From contig JALNYO010000006.1 in the NCBI GenBank assembly GCA_023229765.1, positions 75,207-139,206 of the forward strand: DNA of 64,000 nt. The letters are read 5' to 3'. This document shows, piece after piece, positions 8,258-17,132 of the stretch. A program made the translations under genes and the position numbers. The DNA comes from Syntrophales bacterium (GTDB lineage Bacteria; Desulfobacterota; Syntrophia; Syntrophales; UBA5619). The notes beneath the pieces are model-generated. The model saw only the letters and a program-made list of their open reading frames with translations, ran no database searches and was not told the DNA's origin. Position 1 is the stretch's first letter. Each line of letters begins with the position of its first letter.

Positions 8258-9646
8258 ATGATACCTGCTGCGATAACTCAGAAAATCCGGGATGTTGTTG
8301 GCGCCGAAAACGTACTCACTGCCGAGCTTGATCTTTTCGGCTACTCATACGATTCATCATTCGTCCCGCTTGTGCCTCTCAACAAACCGGAGCTGGTTGT
8401 CCGCCCTCTGACCACGGACGAGGTGTCGCGGGTCATGGCAATCGCCTCGGAACATGAAATCTTCGTAACGCCGCGGGGCGCCGCAAGCGGCCGCACCGGG
8501 GGCAGCATCCCGCTCAAGGGCGGCATTGCCCTTTCGCTGGACCGGATGAAACAAATCGTCGAGCTCGACGAACGCAACATGATGGTTACAGCCGAGGCCG
8601 GCGTCCGCACGGTTGACCTCTACGACTGCTGCGCCGCCAAGGGACTTTTCTATCCCCCCGATCCGGCCAGTTGGAAATTTTCGACGATCGGCGGCAATGT
8701 GGCGGAAAACTCCGGCGGTATGCGAGCCGTCAAGTACGGGGTGACAAAAAACTATGTGATGGGGCTCGAGGTGGTGCTGGCTGACGGCTCGATCCTGCAT
8801 ACCGGCGGCAAGATGATCAAAAATGTCACCGGGTACGATCTGACGAGCATCTTTGTCGGTTCCGAGGGAACTCTCGGCGTGATCACCCGGGTGCTGATGC
8901 GGCTGATTGCGATGCCGGAAAAACGGGGCACGCTGCAGGTCATGTTCGCCTCGCTCGACGACGGCTGCCGGATGATCCACGATATGCTGCAGGCGGGCAT
9001 TGTCCCGGCCGCCTCGGAAATACTTGACAAAACCTGCCTGACAATCGCGGCCGAACGGCGGAACATGACGCTCCCCGCCGACGCTGCCGCCGCGGTCATC
9101 ATCGAAATAGACGGAAATGATGATCCGTCTTTGGATTCACAGACAAACAAAATAAAGAACGTCGCCCAATCCTGCGGGGCGCTTTTGTTTCGCGCCGCCG
9201 GCTCGCAGCAGGAGGCAGACGAACTGTGGGCGATCCGCCGGGAGATCAGCTCGGCCATTTCCACCCTCGCCCCCGACCATTTCAGCGAGGACATCTCCGT
9301 TCCCCGCGACGCGTTTCCCGAGGTCGTGCGACTGATCAAAAAGATTGGGGAAAAACATGATCTGCTCATCGCGGTTTACGGCCACGCCGGCGACGGGAAC
9401 CTTCATCCGTCGATCCTCTGCGACATTTCCCTGCCGGGTGTAAAGGAAAAGGTGCACCAGGCGATTGAAGAGATCTTCGCCGCGGCACTCAGCGTCGGCG
9501 GCACCCTTTCCGGGGAGCACGGCATCGGAATCACCAAGCAGCCGTACTTTGCCAATGCCGTAGGCGACATCGCCCTCAAAACGATGAAGGCTGTCAAGGC
9601 AGCGCTCGATCCAAAGGGTTTACTCAACCCCGGGAAAATATGGTGA
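8258..9646 (+). CDS. glcD: FAD-linked 2-hydroxyacid dehydrogenase (GlcD-like)
   Basis: A 462-residue flavoprotein of the GlcD/D-lactate dehydrogenase family. The FAD-binding type 4 domain carries PRGAASGRTGGS (about 66-77) and GNVAENSGGMRAVKYGV; the C-terminal cap has YGHAGDGNLHPSI and SGEHGIG, which place the His residues used for substrate oxidation. ATG at 8258 follows AAGGAGG. Downstream lies an iron-sulfur partner, so the pair probably oxidises glycolate, D-lactate or a related 2-hydroxyacid and passes electrons to a quinone or electron-transfer protein. The exact substrate is not readable from sequence. Confidence 0.88.
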   Translation: MIPAAITQKIRDVVGAENVLTAELDLFGYSYDSSFVPLVPLNKPELVVRPLTTDEVSRVMAIASEHEIFVTPRGAASGRTGGSIPLKGGIALSLDRMKQIVELDERNMMVTAEAGVRTVDLYDCCAAKGLFYPPDPASWKFSTIGGNVAENSGGMRAVKYGVTKNYVMGLEVVLADGSILHTGGKMIKNVTGYDLTSIFVGSEGTLGVITRVLMRLIAMPEKRGTLQVMFASLDDGCRMIHDMLQAGIVPAASEILDKTCLTIAAERRNMTLPADAAAAVIIEIDGNDDPSLDSQTNKIKNVAQSCGALLFRAAGSQQEADELWAIRREISSAISTLAPDHFSEDISVPRDAFPEVVRLIKKIGEKHDLLIAVYGHAGDGNLHPSILCDISLPGVKEKVHQAIEEIFAAALSVGGTLSGEHGIGITKQPYFANAVGDIALKTMKAVKAALDPKGLLNPGKIW

Positions 9647-9798
9647 AACACTCGTGACGGCGCTCCGTCACAAAGAAGGATCAAGGCAAGGGAGGGACGC
9701 GCTTAAGTCGCGTCCGCAGCGGCCGCCTAATAAATAAACCACTATAAATCATCAATTTATGCATGCATTTTTGAGTGAAAGATCAAGAAGAGGAGACA

Positions 9799-11025
9799 AT
9801 GGAGAAAGAAGCCAATGGCACGCTCCTTGAGGCGGCGGCAAAAAGAATACACAGTTGTGACCGCTGCGGCTCTTGCCTGACGGTTTGCCCGCTCTTCGGG
9901 GTAAAGGAAATCGAAGCGACCGGGGCAAGGGGAAAAAATTCGCTTGTTCTCGCCCTTGCCCGGGGGGGATTAAAACCGACCAGGGCCTTGCAAAAGGCGG
10001 TCGATTTCTGTCTGTTGTGCCGGGCCTGTGTGGAAATCTGCCCGGCCAATGTTCCTACCGACGAGGCGATGGTTGATGTCCGCCAGCACCTGGTTGATCT
10101 GTTCGGCGGACCAAATCTGGAATACAGAATAGTCGGCGGCATCCTGAAGCGGCGGGGGGTTGTCTCGGCGGCGGCAAAAACCCTGGCGCTGCTGCGCCGC
10201 ACCGGCCTCAATCGTCTCGTCCCGCACGGCATGGCGCCGGAGGAGTACACCCGCTCCCATTTTCTGGTTTCGTTCGCGGGACCCGCCGCCCTCGGCCGGA
10301 AGGTCCCTCCCTCCGACAAAACAGTGACTAAGGACACCCCCGTTTCCTATTTTCACGGCTGCGGCATGGAGATGATGTTCCCCGAAGCCGCCGCCCAAAG
10401 TCGGGAAATAATCGGAACCACCGCCCCCCTGGTTGAAAAAAAGAACGTCTGCTGCGGCCTGCCCCATCTCGCCCACGGCGAACGGCAGGATTTTCTCGCC
10501 CTTGCCCGTAAAAACATTAAAATCTTCGCTGACGCCGAGGTTGTCGTAACGGATTGCGCAAGCTGCGGCGCGACCCTTAAAAATTACGGCTCGTTCTTCA
10601 CGAACGATCCGGAGATGAAGGAAAAGGCGGAAAGATTCAGCAAAAAGGTTATGGACCTGACCGAATATCTCGCGAAGGCTGGTTACACCCCACGCCAGAG
10701 GACAAACGCGGTTTTGACCTATCACGATCCCTGTCACCTGGCGCGCGGCCAGGGAATAACGAAAGAGCCGCGCGAGCTGCTCCGCAAAGCGGGGAATTTC
10801 GTCGAGATGAACGGGGCCAATGTCTGCTGCGGCGGCGCCGGCTCGTTTCATGTTGATCACCCCGACACAGCGGCCAAGATTCTGGCAAATAAACAAAAAA
10901 ATATCGAAGCAACAGGCGCTTCTCTGGTCGTAACCGACTGCCCCGGCTGCCTGATTCAGCTTTCCAAGGCGGCTGAGGCCTCCGGCGGGATGTTCAAAGC
11001 CGTCCATATAAGCCAAGTGCTCTGA
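9799..11025 (+). CDS. glcF: GlcF-like iron-sulfur (CCG-domain) subunit
   Basis: A 408-residue protein with two N-terminal 4Fe-4S motifs, CDRCGSCLTVCP (about 21-32) and CLLCRACVEICP (about 74-85), then two cysteine-rich CCG domains (VCCGLPHL ... CASCGATL; VCCGGAGSF ... DCPGC). This is the architecture of glycolate oxidase GlcF and HdrD-like electron carriers. ATG at 9799 chosen for its GAGGAGA site; a GTG at 9775 is in frame but lacks one. It forms a unit with the upstream flavoprotein across a 150-base gap. Confidence 0.87.
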   Translation: MEKEANGTLLEAAAKRIHSCDRCGSCLTVCPLFGVKEIEATGARGKNSLVLALARGGLKPTRALQKAVDFCLLCRACVEICPANVPTDEAMVDVRQHLVDLFGGPNLEYRIVGGILKRRGVVSAAAKTLALLRRTGLNRLVPHGMAPEEYTRSHFLVSFAGPAALGRKVPPSDKTVTKDTPVSYFHGCGMEMMFPEAAAQSREIIGTTAPLVEKKNVCCGLPHLAHGERQDFLALARKNIKIFADAEVVVTDCASCGATLKNYGSFFTNDPEMKEKAERFSKKVMDLTEYLAKAGYTPRQRTNAVLTYHDPCHLARGQGITKEPRELLRKAGNFVEMNGANVCCGGAGSFHVDHPDTAAKILANKQKNIEATGASLVVTDCPGCLIQLSKAAEASGGMFKAVHISQVL

Positions 11026-11054
11026 AGTCACAACGGGCGTATCTTCACAGATAT

Positions 11055-11570
11055 TTATAATTTTTTGGCGTAATCGATCATGTGACCGACGCCAAATCCC
11101 ATTTTGCTGAAGAAATCACGAAGCTGCATATCACGCTCGTCAATCGGTATCCGGAGCTCCCTGACCCCCAGTGATTTGTATTTTTCGATCAGCGCGTCGG
11201 CCAGTTTTTTCGCTAACCCCTTGCCCCAATGCTCGGGGGTTACCCCCATAATCAGGATAAGTCCTATCTCCGTCGGCGGCTCGCCGATGGAGGCCTTGCG
11301 GCTGATAATGAATCCCGCTACCTTGCCATTCATTTTCGCGACAAAGCTTGTCTCCAGCATCCCGGCGATGTCTCCGGTAATCATGTCCGCATAGCTGCTC
11401 GCGTTTTTCCCACGACCGATCCTGTCGATGGTCAGGATAGACTCCGTCGTCGCGTGGAGATAGGTAATCGCCTCCCCGATCCTCCTTATCTTCCTGTCAA
11501 TCCCCAAAACGGCGTCAACGTCTTCGATAAGCATCTTCTGAACAATCACTTCGCTTTTCAAATCGTCCAT
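11055..11570 (-). CDS. GNAT-family N-acetyltransferase
   Basis: A 171-residue acetyltransferase. The acetyl-CoA loop is seen in GVTPEHWGKGLAKKLADALIE (about 111-131), with FVAKMNGKVAGFIISR before it and the C-terminal FFSKMGFGVGHMIDY segment typical of GNAT proteins. ATG at 11570 is spaced correctly from AAGGAGG. A 14-bp perfect palindrome stands just upstream. The acceptor is unknown. Confidence 0.8.
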   Translation of the reverse strand: MDDLKSEVIVQKMLIEDVDAVLGIDRKIRRIGEAITYLHATTESILTIDRIGRGKNASSYADMITGDIAGMLETSFVAKMNGKVAGFIISRKASIGEPPTEIGLILIMGVTPEHWGKGLAKKLADALIEKYKSLGVRELRIPIDERDMQLRDFFSKMGFGVGHMIDYAKKL

Positions 11571-11592
11571 ACTGTGCACCTCCTTCGCAAAA

Positions 11593-11606
11593 GTTGACCG
11601 GTCAAC
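11593..11606. promoter_or_regulatory. 14-bp perfect palindrome, possible repressor operator
   Basis: GTTGACCGGTCAAC lies 22 bases before the GNAT start codon and just upstream of its ribosome site. The form (TGACCGGTCA core) resembles TetR-family operators. No regulator gene is adjacent, so the function is inferred only from symmetry and position. Confidence 0.4.
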
Positions 11607-11867
11607 ACTTTAACCGCCGTGCTGTCTCCCTAATGGGCAGTTCGGCGAAATCATAAACGTCTGGACGAAAGAGAGAGGCCTTATGCCGCGATGTGTTTGG
11701 GAAGATTACGGTTTATTCATAGTAAAAAGCCGGCGCGTCTGTCAAGAAAATTTTCCCGGCGGAGGGTAAATGTTCAAGGAGGCGTGTTTGCAGAAAAGCC
11801 GCGGCAATAAATGGCTCTACATTCAGGGAGGCCTCCGGGCAGAGGAACTAACAAGTAGCTGCCGTAA

Positions 11868-12662
11868 TTATGCTTTTGCCATCCGCCAGACCACCGAACC
11901 CCCGTCCGCAACATCCGCGAGGGAGTCAAATAACGAACATGCCCGGTTACGGCGCTCTTCGTAGTCGAGTCCTGGAAAAAGCGAGGAGGATTGGGCGGGG
12001 ATGGAAAAGAAATCTTTCAGAAACTCGATATCCAGCGGCTGTACCCAACGGTAGTGGCTTACCGGCCCCTTATGTTCTGCCAGCGCCCGGCACGTCGCTT
12101 CGTAACTGGCGATCACCCGGAATTTGGGAGGGGTGTACCCGGTTCTCCGAAACGCCTCGTCCAGCAGATCCTCGTCCTGCGGGCCGACAAGCAGAGGATA
12201 GAAGGAAAAGGCCATTTCTCCTCCTGCTTTCAGACATTGAGCCGCTTCCCGGACGGCTTGAGCAACATCGGGAAAAACGAAAATGGAGGCATTGTAGAGT
12301 ACATAGTCGAAGCGTTCCTCCCCCGCCGCTGTGCCGGGAGCCTCACCGTCGCCCACCACGAGACGGACATCTTCGAGATCGCCCAGTCGCTTTTGGCCAG
12401 CCTCAACCATTTTCGGCGACAGATCTATCCCCAGAACCCGGCATCCGTAACGTTCGCAAAGGACGCGCGCCGAAATGCCGCTACCGCAGCCCAAATCCAG
12501 AACCGCTGAACCGGGACGCACGCCGACCCAGTCAGCCAGTTGTCCCGCCATTTCCGCAAATAAGTGATGCTTGTCTTCAAAATCCTGGTAAATTGCAAAG
12601 CTTTGATCGAAATTGGCGGCGACGCTCTGTTTGACCTTGCGGCTGAAATCTGGGGACTTCAT
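11868..12662 (-). CDS. Class I SAM-dependent methyltransferase
   Basis: A 264-residue enzyme. Motif I is VLDLGCGSGISARVL (about 54-68), followed by GIDLSPKMVEAGQKRL (motif II) and VVGDGEAPG (motif III), the UbiE/type-11 pattern. The first 30 residues (KVKQSVAANFDQSFAIYQDFE) resemble the N-terminus of BioC/UbiE-type enzymes. The substrate cannot be assigned, and neighbours give no pathway. Confidence 0.82.
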   Translation of the reverse strand: MKSPDFSRKVKQSVAANFDQSFAIYQDFEDKHHLFAEMAGQLADWVGVRPGSAVLDLGCGSGISARVLCERYGCRVLGIDLSPKMVEAGQKRLGDLEDVRLVVGDGEAPGTAAGEERFDYVLYNASIFVFPDVAQAVREAAQCLKAGGEMAFSFYPLLVGPQDEDLLDEAFRRTGYTPPKFRVIASYEATCRALAEHKGPVSHYRWVQPLDIEFLKDFFSIPAQSSSLFPGLDYEERRNRACSLFDSLADVADGGSVVWRMAKA

Positions 12663-12773
12663 CGTTTTTCCTCCGGATATTTTATGGCAGTTGCTGTTTT
12701 GCGGACAACCGCCCGGTTAGACAAAGAAAAGATTTTGGATATCAGCTTCCTGTCTTCAGTCACAAGGGAAAAG

Positions 12774-13568
12774 TCACTTCGATAATTGAAGAATTCTATA
12801 CGCTCCCCTTCCGACAAGGATGAAAACGATCGTTCCGACTGCCAGGTCAGGCAGTTTCGATCCTGTCAGATATACAATCACGCCCGCGGCAATAACGCCG
12901 AGGTTGGCAATTACATCCATCGACGTGAAGATCATGCTCGCCTGCATATGAGCGTCTTTACTCTTGGACTGCTGAAGCAGTTTAAGACAAATTGCATTGC
13001 CGGCCAGCGCGAGCAGCGAGATAATAATCATCAGGGAAAAATCGGGCATCTCTGTGCGCCCCCAGAAACGCCTGATAACCTCGGCAAACCCCAAAACGGC
13101 CAGCGCCAGTTGGAAATAACCTGCGGCTTTGGCAATATTTTTTTTCCGTGAGACCGCTTTCCCGACAGCAAACAGCGAAAGCGCATAGACAAGGCTGTCA
13201 GCCAGCATATCCAGACTGTCAGCAACAAGCCCCATGGAATCAGCGACAAAACCCGTGAGCATTTCCAGGATAAAAAAGAAAAAGTTGATGGCGAGGACTT
13301 GCCAGAGGATCCCTCTTTCCTGGCGGTGGCTCTCTTTTCGGTCCTGTATATCAATCTCTTCCGAGGAAACAAATTTGGTGTCAAGCTGGAGACTGCCGAG
13401 GGCCGTAAGGATGCTGTCATAGCTGCCCGCATGGCATACCTCCAACCTGCGGCCCGGTATATCAAACTGCAGGGATTGGATGTCAGTCAGACCAGCCAGT
13501 TTCATCCGTATCATCTGCTCTTCAGCCGGGCAGTCCATCCGGGATATGTTGAATGTCGTTTTCAGCAT
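12774..13568 (-). CDS. CDF-family cation transporter with N-terminal HMA domain
   Basis: A 264-residue fusion. Residues 1-70 form an HMA-like domain whose metal motif is SRMDCPAEE, with one Cys where two are usual. Four to six membrane segments follow (WQVLAINFFFFILEMLTGFVADSMGLVADSLDMLADSLVY...). The cation diffusion facilitator metal residues are in DSLDMLADS and HMQASMIFTSMDVIAN. Members export Zn, Co, Fe or Mn in exchange for protons. The long cytoplasmic C-terminal domain of CDF proteins is absent. Metal identity is not determined. Confidence 0.82.
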   Translation of the reverse strand: MLKTTFNISRMDCPAEEQMIRMKLAGLTDIQSLQFDIPGRRLEVCHAGSYDSILTALGSLQLDTKFVSSEEIDIQDRKESHRQERGILWQVLAINFFFFILEMLTGFVADSMGLVADSLDMLADSLVYALSLFAVGKAVSRKKNIAKAAGYFQLALAVLGFAEVIRRFWGRTEMPDFSLMIIISLLALAGNAICLKLLQQSKSKDAHMQASMIFTSMDVIANLGVIAAGVIVYLTGSKLPDLAVGTIVFILVGRGAYRILQLSK

Positions 13569-13820
13569 AATTTTTTCACCGCTCTTCTTTTTGTCTTAAT
13601 CAACCACGCCGCAGCGCCGCCAGCGCCGTTGAGCGCTTCTGCGCCCCCATCCCAGAAATTCGAGCCACAGTTTTTTACCGGAACGGCGCCGCTCAAGCCG
13701 ATTCAGTGCATACGCCAAAGCTGTCAGTTATTTCCTCATCCGGCGAGTCCATAACATCGTTTATATCAATAAGTCATCTGTTATTTATTGTAGTCAGTAA
13801 GGGAGTTTTTCAGCAGACTG

Positions 13821-14324
13821 TTAATGTTCCTTATTTTTTTCAACGCAATATCCCGCCGGATGTCGTTGAGCATAAGCAGCGATCTGTTGTTGAACTTGTA
13901 ATCTTTCTCCGTTCGAAAGCGGCTGATAGCCGCGGCCGTAAGGCCAGCCATAGCCCCACCGATACCAGGTGGGGAAGTATGGGTGCCCGCCCGCGCGCAC
14001 ACCGAGGTACATGGTTTCCGCCAGTCGCTGGTCGTTGGTCCGCGCCAGCACGCAGTCGCGCAGGGTCGCGTCGGCCTGTTTACGTTCGTCGGCGCTCCCG
14101 CCTTGCCAGTAGGCGAGGTCATGGTTCTGGCAACAGTCGCACCACTTGTCCCGATCCTTGAATGTGCCGTCAGGGAAGAGACTGCAGCCGTCACTGGTAA
14201 AGGGGACAAGTTCCGCAGTGTGAGGAGGACGGTGAGCGGCGCACGATAACAATGTAAGGACTGTCAGCAGTGAGAACAATACCGCGAGAAGAGACCGGCG
14301 AGGAAGGGGCAAGATTGAGAACAT
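13821..14324 (-). CDS. Lipoprotein with phospholipase A2-like motif
   Basis: A 167-residue secreted protein. The N-terminus (PRRSLLAVLFSLLTVLTLLSCAAH) is a lipoprotein signal peptide with the lipobox LLSC. The mature part begins with FTSDGCSLFPDGTF and has CDCCQNHDLAYW, matching the CCxxHDxCY active-site motif of phospholipase A2 (His-Asp pair). A Tyr/Trp/Gly-rich segment (YFPTWYRWGYGWPYGRGY) follows. Start at 14324 is chosen because it begins directly at the signal peptide. Lipid hydrolysis is inferred from the motif. Confidence 0.6.
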   Translation of the reverse strand: MFSILPLPRRSLLAVLFSLLTVLTLLSCAAHRPPHTAELVPFTSDGCSLFPDGTFKDRDKWCDCCQNHDLAYWQGGSADERKQADATLRDCVLARTNDQRLAETMYLGVRAGGHPYFPTWYRWGYGWPYGRGYQPLSNGERLQVQQQIAAYAQRHPAGYCVEKNKEH

Positions 14325-14431
14325 GGCATGTTTCTTCCAAAGAAACGACGTTATGTTTAACGAAGCACAACCATTCAAGTAAAGCGAAGGTGCGCTTTCG
14401 AATGCAAAACAGCCTCTGAGGAGTTGGACCG

Positions 14432-14998
14432 TCAGAAGGAGCGCTGCCAGCGCAGGCCGATGAACTTGGGTCCGATAATCGGCGCCACAAAGGTCGCGTT
14501 TTTGGGCGTGACCGTGAGCAAGGCCACGCCATATGCCAACGCGCCGGAGGCAATGACATCGCGCCAGTGATGCTTGTCATTGTCAACTCGAACATAAGCG
14601 ACGTATGCGGACGCCAGGTAAGCAGGCGCGCCCCACTTCCAGCCGTAGCGCTGGCCCAGGAAGGTCGCGCCGGACATCACGGCGGCCACGTGACCGGAGG
14701 GGAAACCATAGTCATTGCCATCAGGGCGTCTTCCCCAGCTGGTTTCGTTGAATCCGAGTCGGAGGGCGGACGTGAGAACCTGGTTCACTACGATGTTGCG
14801 CAGCCACTCTTTCTGTCCCTCGGTATCGTCCGTGAAGTAGGCGACAGCCAAGCCGGTCAGGGGAACAACGCCCGTCAAGATGTCAGCCGCCCAGATATCA
14901 GGTCCGTGTTCTTTCCCGGCCATAGCAGCGGTGGTGTGCAAACCAAGCGTCGCGACCATCAGGCACACAAGCAGGTATCTATTCATAATAATCTTCAT
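14432..14998 (-). CDS. Secreted/membrane PAP2-family phosphatase
   Basis: A 188-residue protein starting with a signal sequence (MNRYLLVCLMVATLGLHTTAAMA). PAP2 motifs are visible: WGRRPDG (motif 1, KxxxxxxRP-like), GFPSGHVAAVMS (motif 2, PSGH) and YVRVDNDKHHWRDVIAS (motif 3, SRxxxxxHxxxD-like). The family dephosphorylates lipid phosphates such as undecaprenyl pyrophosphate or phosphatidate. ATG at 14998 is preceded by GGAGG. It lies 107 bases upstream of the PLA2-like lipoprotein on the same strand, so the two may act together on envelope lipids. Confidence 0.8.
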   Translation of the reverse strand: MKIIMNRYLLVCLMVATLGLHTTAAMAGKEHGPDIWAADILTGVVPLTGLAVAYFTDDTEGQKEWLRNIVVNQVLTSALRLGFNETSWGRRPDGNDYGFPSGHVAAVMSGATFLGQRYGWKWGAPAYLASAYVAYVRVDNDKHHWRDVIASGALAYGVALLTVTPKNATFVAPIIGPKFIGLRWQRSF

Positions 14999-15232
14999 GG
15001 TTGAAATGTCCTCCGAGTTTAAGGGCTTCCGGCGCTTTAGGCCGTCAGTGATCATACAGCAGTCCATGATTAAAAACTCGCGTTGGCGTGAGATGATCAG
15101 GACTATATAAATAACCGCAAATGACATGCCAATAGTAGAATAAAAAAACAAATAGATAATCACCGCTTGTCTATAATCTGTCAACCATCATTTTGTTACG
15201 TATAGCAGGAAGAAGTCCTTAAAAAATCCGTT

Positions 15233-16036
15233 TCAGGGTCTCAAGGTCCAGCCCATGGGCTTCGCACAAAACTCCCTCGACGCATCGACTGGATAAGGGG
15301 TTCTCTCAACGTCCACCAGCACAGTGAAACAAGTATCAAAACGCCGGAAAATATACCGGCTGCGGGGGAACTGGAATTCCGCGGAACCCCGGGGGATAGA
15401 AACATTCTCAAGCTGGGCCACAAGCTGATCACGGTCCTGGATCCGGACATGGCCGCGGATGGGCCTCCCCTCATTTTTGAGTCTTACCCTGAAGCGAATT
15501 TCCTGACCAGGGGTAGCAGGATCAGGATTCATCTCAAATTCTTCAACGTACAGGGGCAGCGGCCCACTCCCCTTATCGCTCAGTGTCCATCCCGAATTAG
15601 TTCTTTTCGCGCAAAACTCCCTCGATGCATCGATCGGACTCCGGGTGCGTTCGATATCCGCCTCCACGGTGAAGCAGTGGTCGGAACGGGAAAATCGATA
15701 AGAACTTTCGGGAAAACTGACTTGATTATCCCCCGGCCTGAGAGTAACATCCCCCTCGCTGATGATCTCGTTCTTGTCCTTAATGGCGAGCGTGACTCTT
15801 CCGGAATGACGGGAGCTATTTGCAACATTTACTTGGAAAACCACCCGCTGTCCCTGCCGAACAGGGTCCGGAGAGAACTCCAGCTGAAGAACTCTCAGGT
15901 CTTCGGGACGAATCCTCGACTCCTCTTTTCCGAAAACCCGCTCGAAGAGCTTGTCCGCTTGAGATTGAGCTTGAACCAGAGATGGAACTACGAAAAGACA
16001 TCCGAGCAAAACAATCATCCCCCATTTTTTCATCAC
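15233..16036 (-). CDS. Secreted protein with two tandem CARDB-like repeats
   Basis: A 267-residue protein with a clear signal peptide (WGMIVLLGCLFVVPSLVQAQ). The mature part is an internal duplication: about residues 47-146 and 160-262 each run LEFSPDPVRQGQ / FEMNPDPATPGQ, then beta-rich strands, a FRRFDTCFTV / FSRSDHCFTV segment and a closing DASREFCAK. Each unit has two Cys that could form a disulfide. The fold resembles CARDB adhesion-type beta-sandwiches. I recognise no specific function. Confidence 0.6.
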   Translation of the reverse strand: MMKKWGMIVLLGCLFVVPSLVQAQSQADKLFERVFGKEESRIRPEDLRVLQLEFSPDPVRQGQRVVFQVNVANSSRHSGRVTLAIKDKNEIISEGDVTLRPGDNQVSFPESSYRFSRSDHCFTVEADIERTRSPIDASREFCAKRTNSGWTLSDKGSGPLPLYVEEFEMNPDPATPGQEIRFRVRLKNEGRPIRGHVRIQDRDQLVAQLENVSIPRGSAEFQFPRSRYIFRRFDTCFTVLVDVERTPYPVDASREFCAKPMGWTLRP

Positions 16037-16254
16037 CTTTTCTCCTTTTTACCCTGTTAAAAAACTTTCATAGCCCTTTGTTAAGTCAACCCATTTCCCC
16101 GAAAAATGATAAGAACTCGCCCTTGGGTAAAATGATCAGGATCATGGAAATAGTAACAGCAAATTGTCTGCCAATAGCCGAAGGAAAATCAGAAGGTTGG
16201 TTTAATCCTTTAATAACGGATGGTTAGATTAATAGGAGAGCACAGCAGAAAAGT

Positions 16255-16512
16255 ATGAAAAGATTCATTTGGCCTCAACATTTTGTGGAACCTCAATATA
16301 TTGAGGGATACATGGAAGGGGAGCTGGACAGCCTAATCTGGTTCTTTTATCTCCGGTCGAACTATCCCGAGTGTATTGAATCTGACGACATCGTCATCGC
16401 TTGGCAAATCAGGCTTACTATTGCACTGACGCAAGCTGACGGATGTGCCATTGCTCAATCTGGGAAAAGCTTCTCAAATTCCCTGGGGCTTAGGATGCTT
16501 ATGCCCTCATAA
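16255..16512 (+). CDS. Possible small hypothetical protein
   Basis: An 85-codon frame with mixed composition (PQHFVEPQYIEGYMEGELDS). The nearest purine-rich site, AGGAG, is about 18 bases upstream of the ATG, which is too far to be convincing. Its 3' end overlaps the converging PIN gene by 58 bases. No family is recognised, so this may be a chance frame. Confidence 0.25.
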   Translation: MKRFIWPQHFVEPQYIEGYMEGELDSLIWFFYLRSNYPECIESDDIVIAWQIRLTIALTQADGCAIAQSGKSFSNSLGLRMLMPS

Positions 16513-16859
16513 TTCTTCAAGACCAATAAGTCTTCATCTCCGGTAACGACGTAGTCTGCAACAGCATCTCTGGCACAGGCCAGAATCAGGTCGTCATCCA
16601 AATCCCTGCAGATGGGCACAATCGAATCAGTCTGTCCGAGAATATCTTGCGCTGCCGCAGAAAGAATAGTCAGTGCTTCGGACATTTCATGAGGAGAGGC
16701 AGCAAATTTTTTCTTAAGGACACGCTTAAATTCATGAAGTATTTCATCGCATAAAATCATGTCGAAATCCCGCCTGCGTGCCCGGATAAGGAGCTTGACA
16801 CAGATTCCCTCCGTGAGGAAGGCTGCGATAAGAACGTTCGTATCGAAAACTGCCTTCAC
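16455..16859 (-). CDS. PIN-domain toxin (VapC-like)
   Basis: A 134-residue PIN-fold ribonuclease. The acidic catalytic residues are visible: VFDTNVLIAAF (Asp6), the conserved Glu in CDEILHEFKRVL, DLDDDLILACA and VTGDEDLL. It belongs to the COG1569-type PIN group. Its first codon overlaps the upstream antitoxin by four bases. When free it would cleave RNA, often tRNA. Confidence 0.87.
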   Translation of the reverse strand: MKAVFDTNVLIAAFLTEGICVKLLIRARRRDFDMILCDEILHEFKRVLKKKFAASPHEMSEALTILSAAAQDILGQTDSIVPICRDLDDDLILACARDAVADYVVTGDEDLLVLKNYEGISILSPREFEKLFPD

Positions 16860-17074
16860 GATACCGCCTTAAAGACATCCTCTTCAGTAACAACACCGGC
16901 AGCCTTAGCCTTGGGGGAGAGTTTCTTCCTTATATTGCGGAACTTCGTTTCCCACAGAAACAATCCCAATGATTCCTTTACAATGTCGCTCTTGTTCCTG
17001 CCCATTGCTTTGGCAATGGCTTCAAGTTCCGCAGCCATGTTATCCGGCAAGCTTACCGACAAGACGGTTCTCAT
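16856..17074 (-). CDS. Ribbon-helix-helix antitoxin
   Basis: A 72-residue protein with the RHH pattern VLSVSLPDNMAAELEAIAKAMGRNKSDIVKESL, where the first beta-strand makes DNA contacts. The start at 17074 follows AGGAGG at a good spacing. It precedes the PIN toxin with a four-base overlap, the usual antitoxin-toxin order, so it likely neutralises that toxin and represses the operon. Confidence 0.82.
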   Translation of the reverse strand: MRTVLSVSLPDNMAAELEAIAKAMGRNKSDIVKESLGLFLWETKFRNIRKKLSPKAKAAGVVTEEDVFKAVS

Positions 17075-17132
17075 ATTTTTTACCTCCTGCACTACAATAC
17101 ACTACATACATGATTACATCAAGCAGATTTTT

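Noticed and set aside
11770..11964. 64-codon frame overlapping the end of the methyltransferase gene
   Set aside because: No family pattern and it overlaps a well-supported gene on the other strand.
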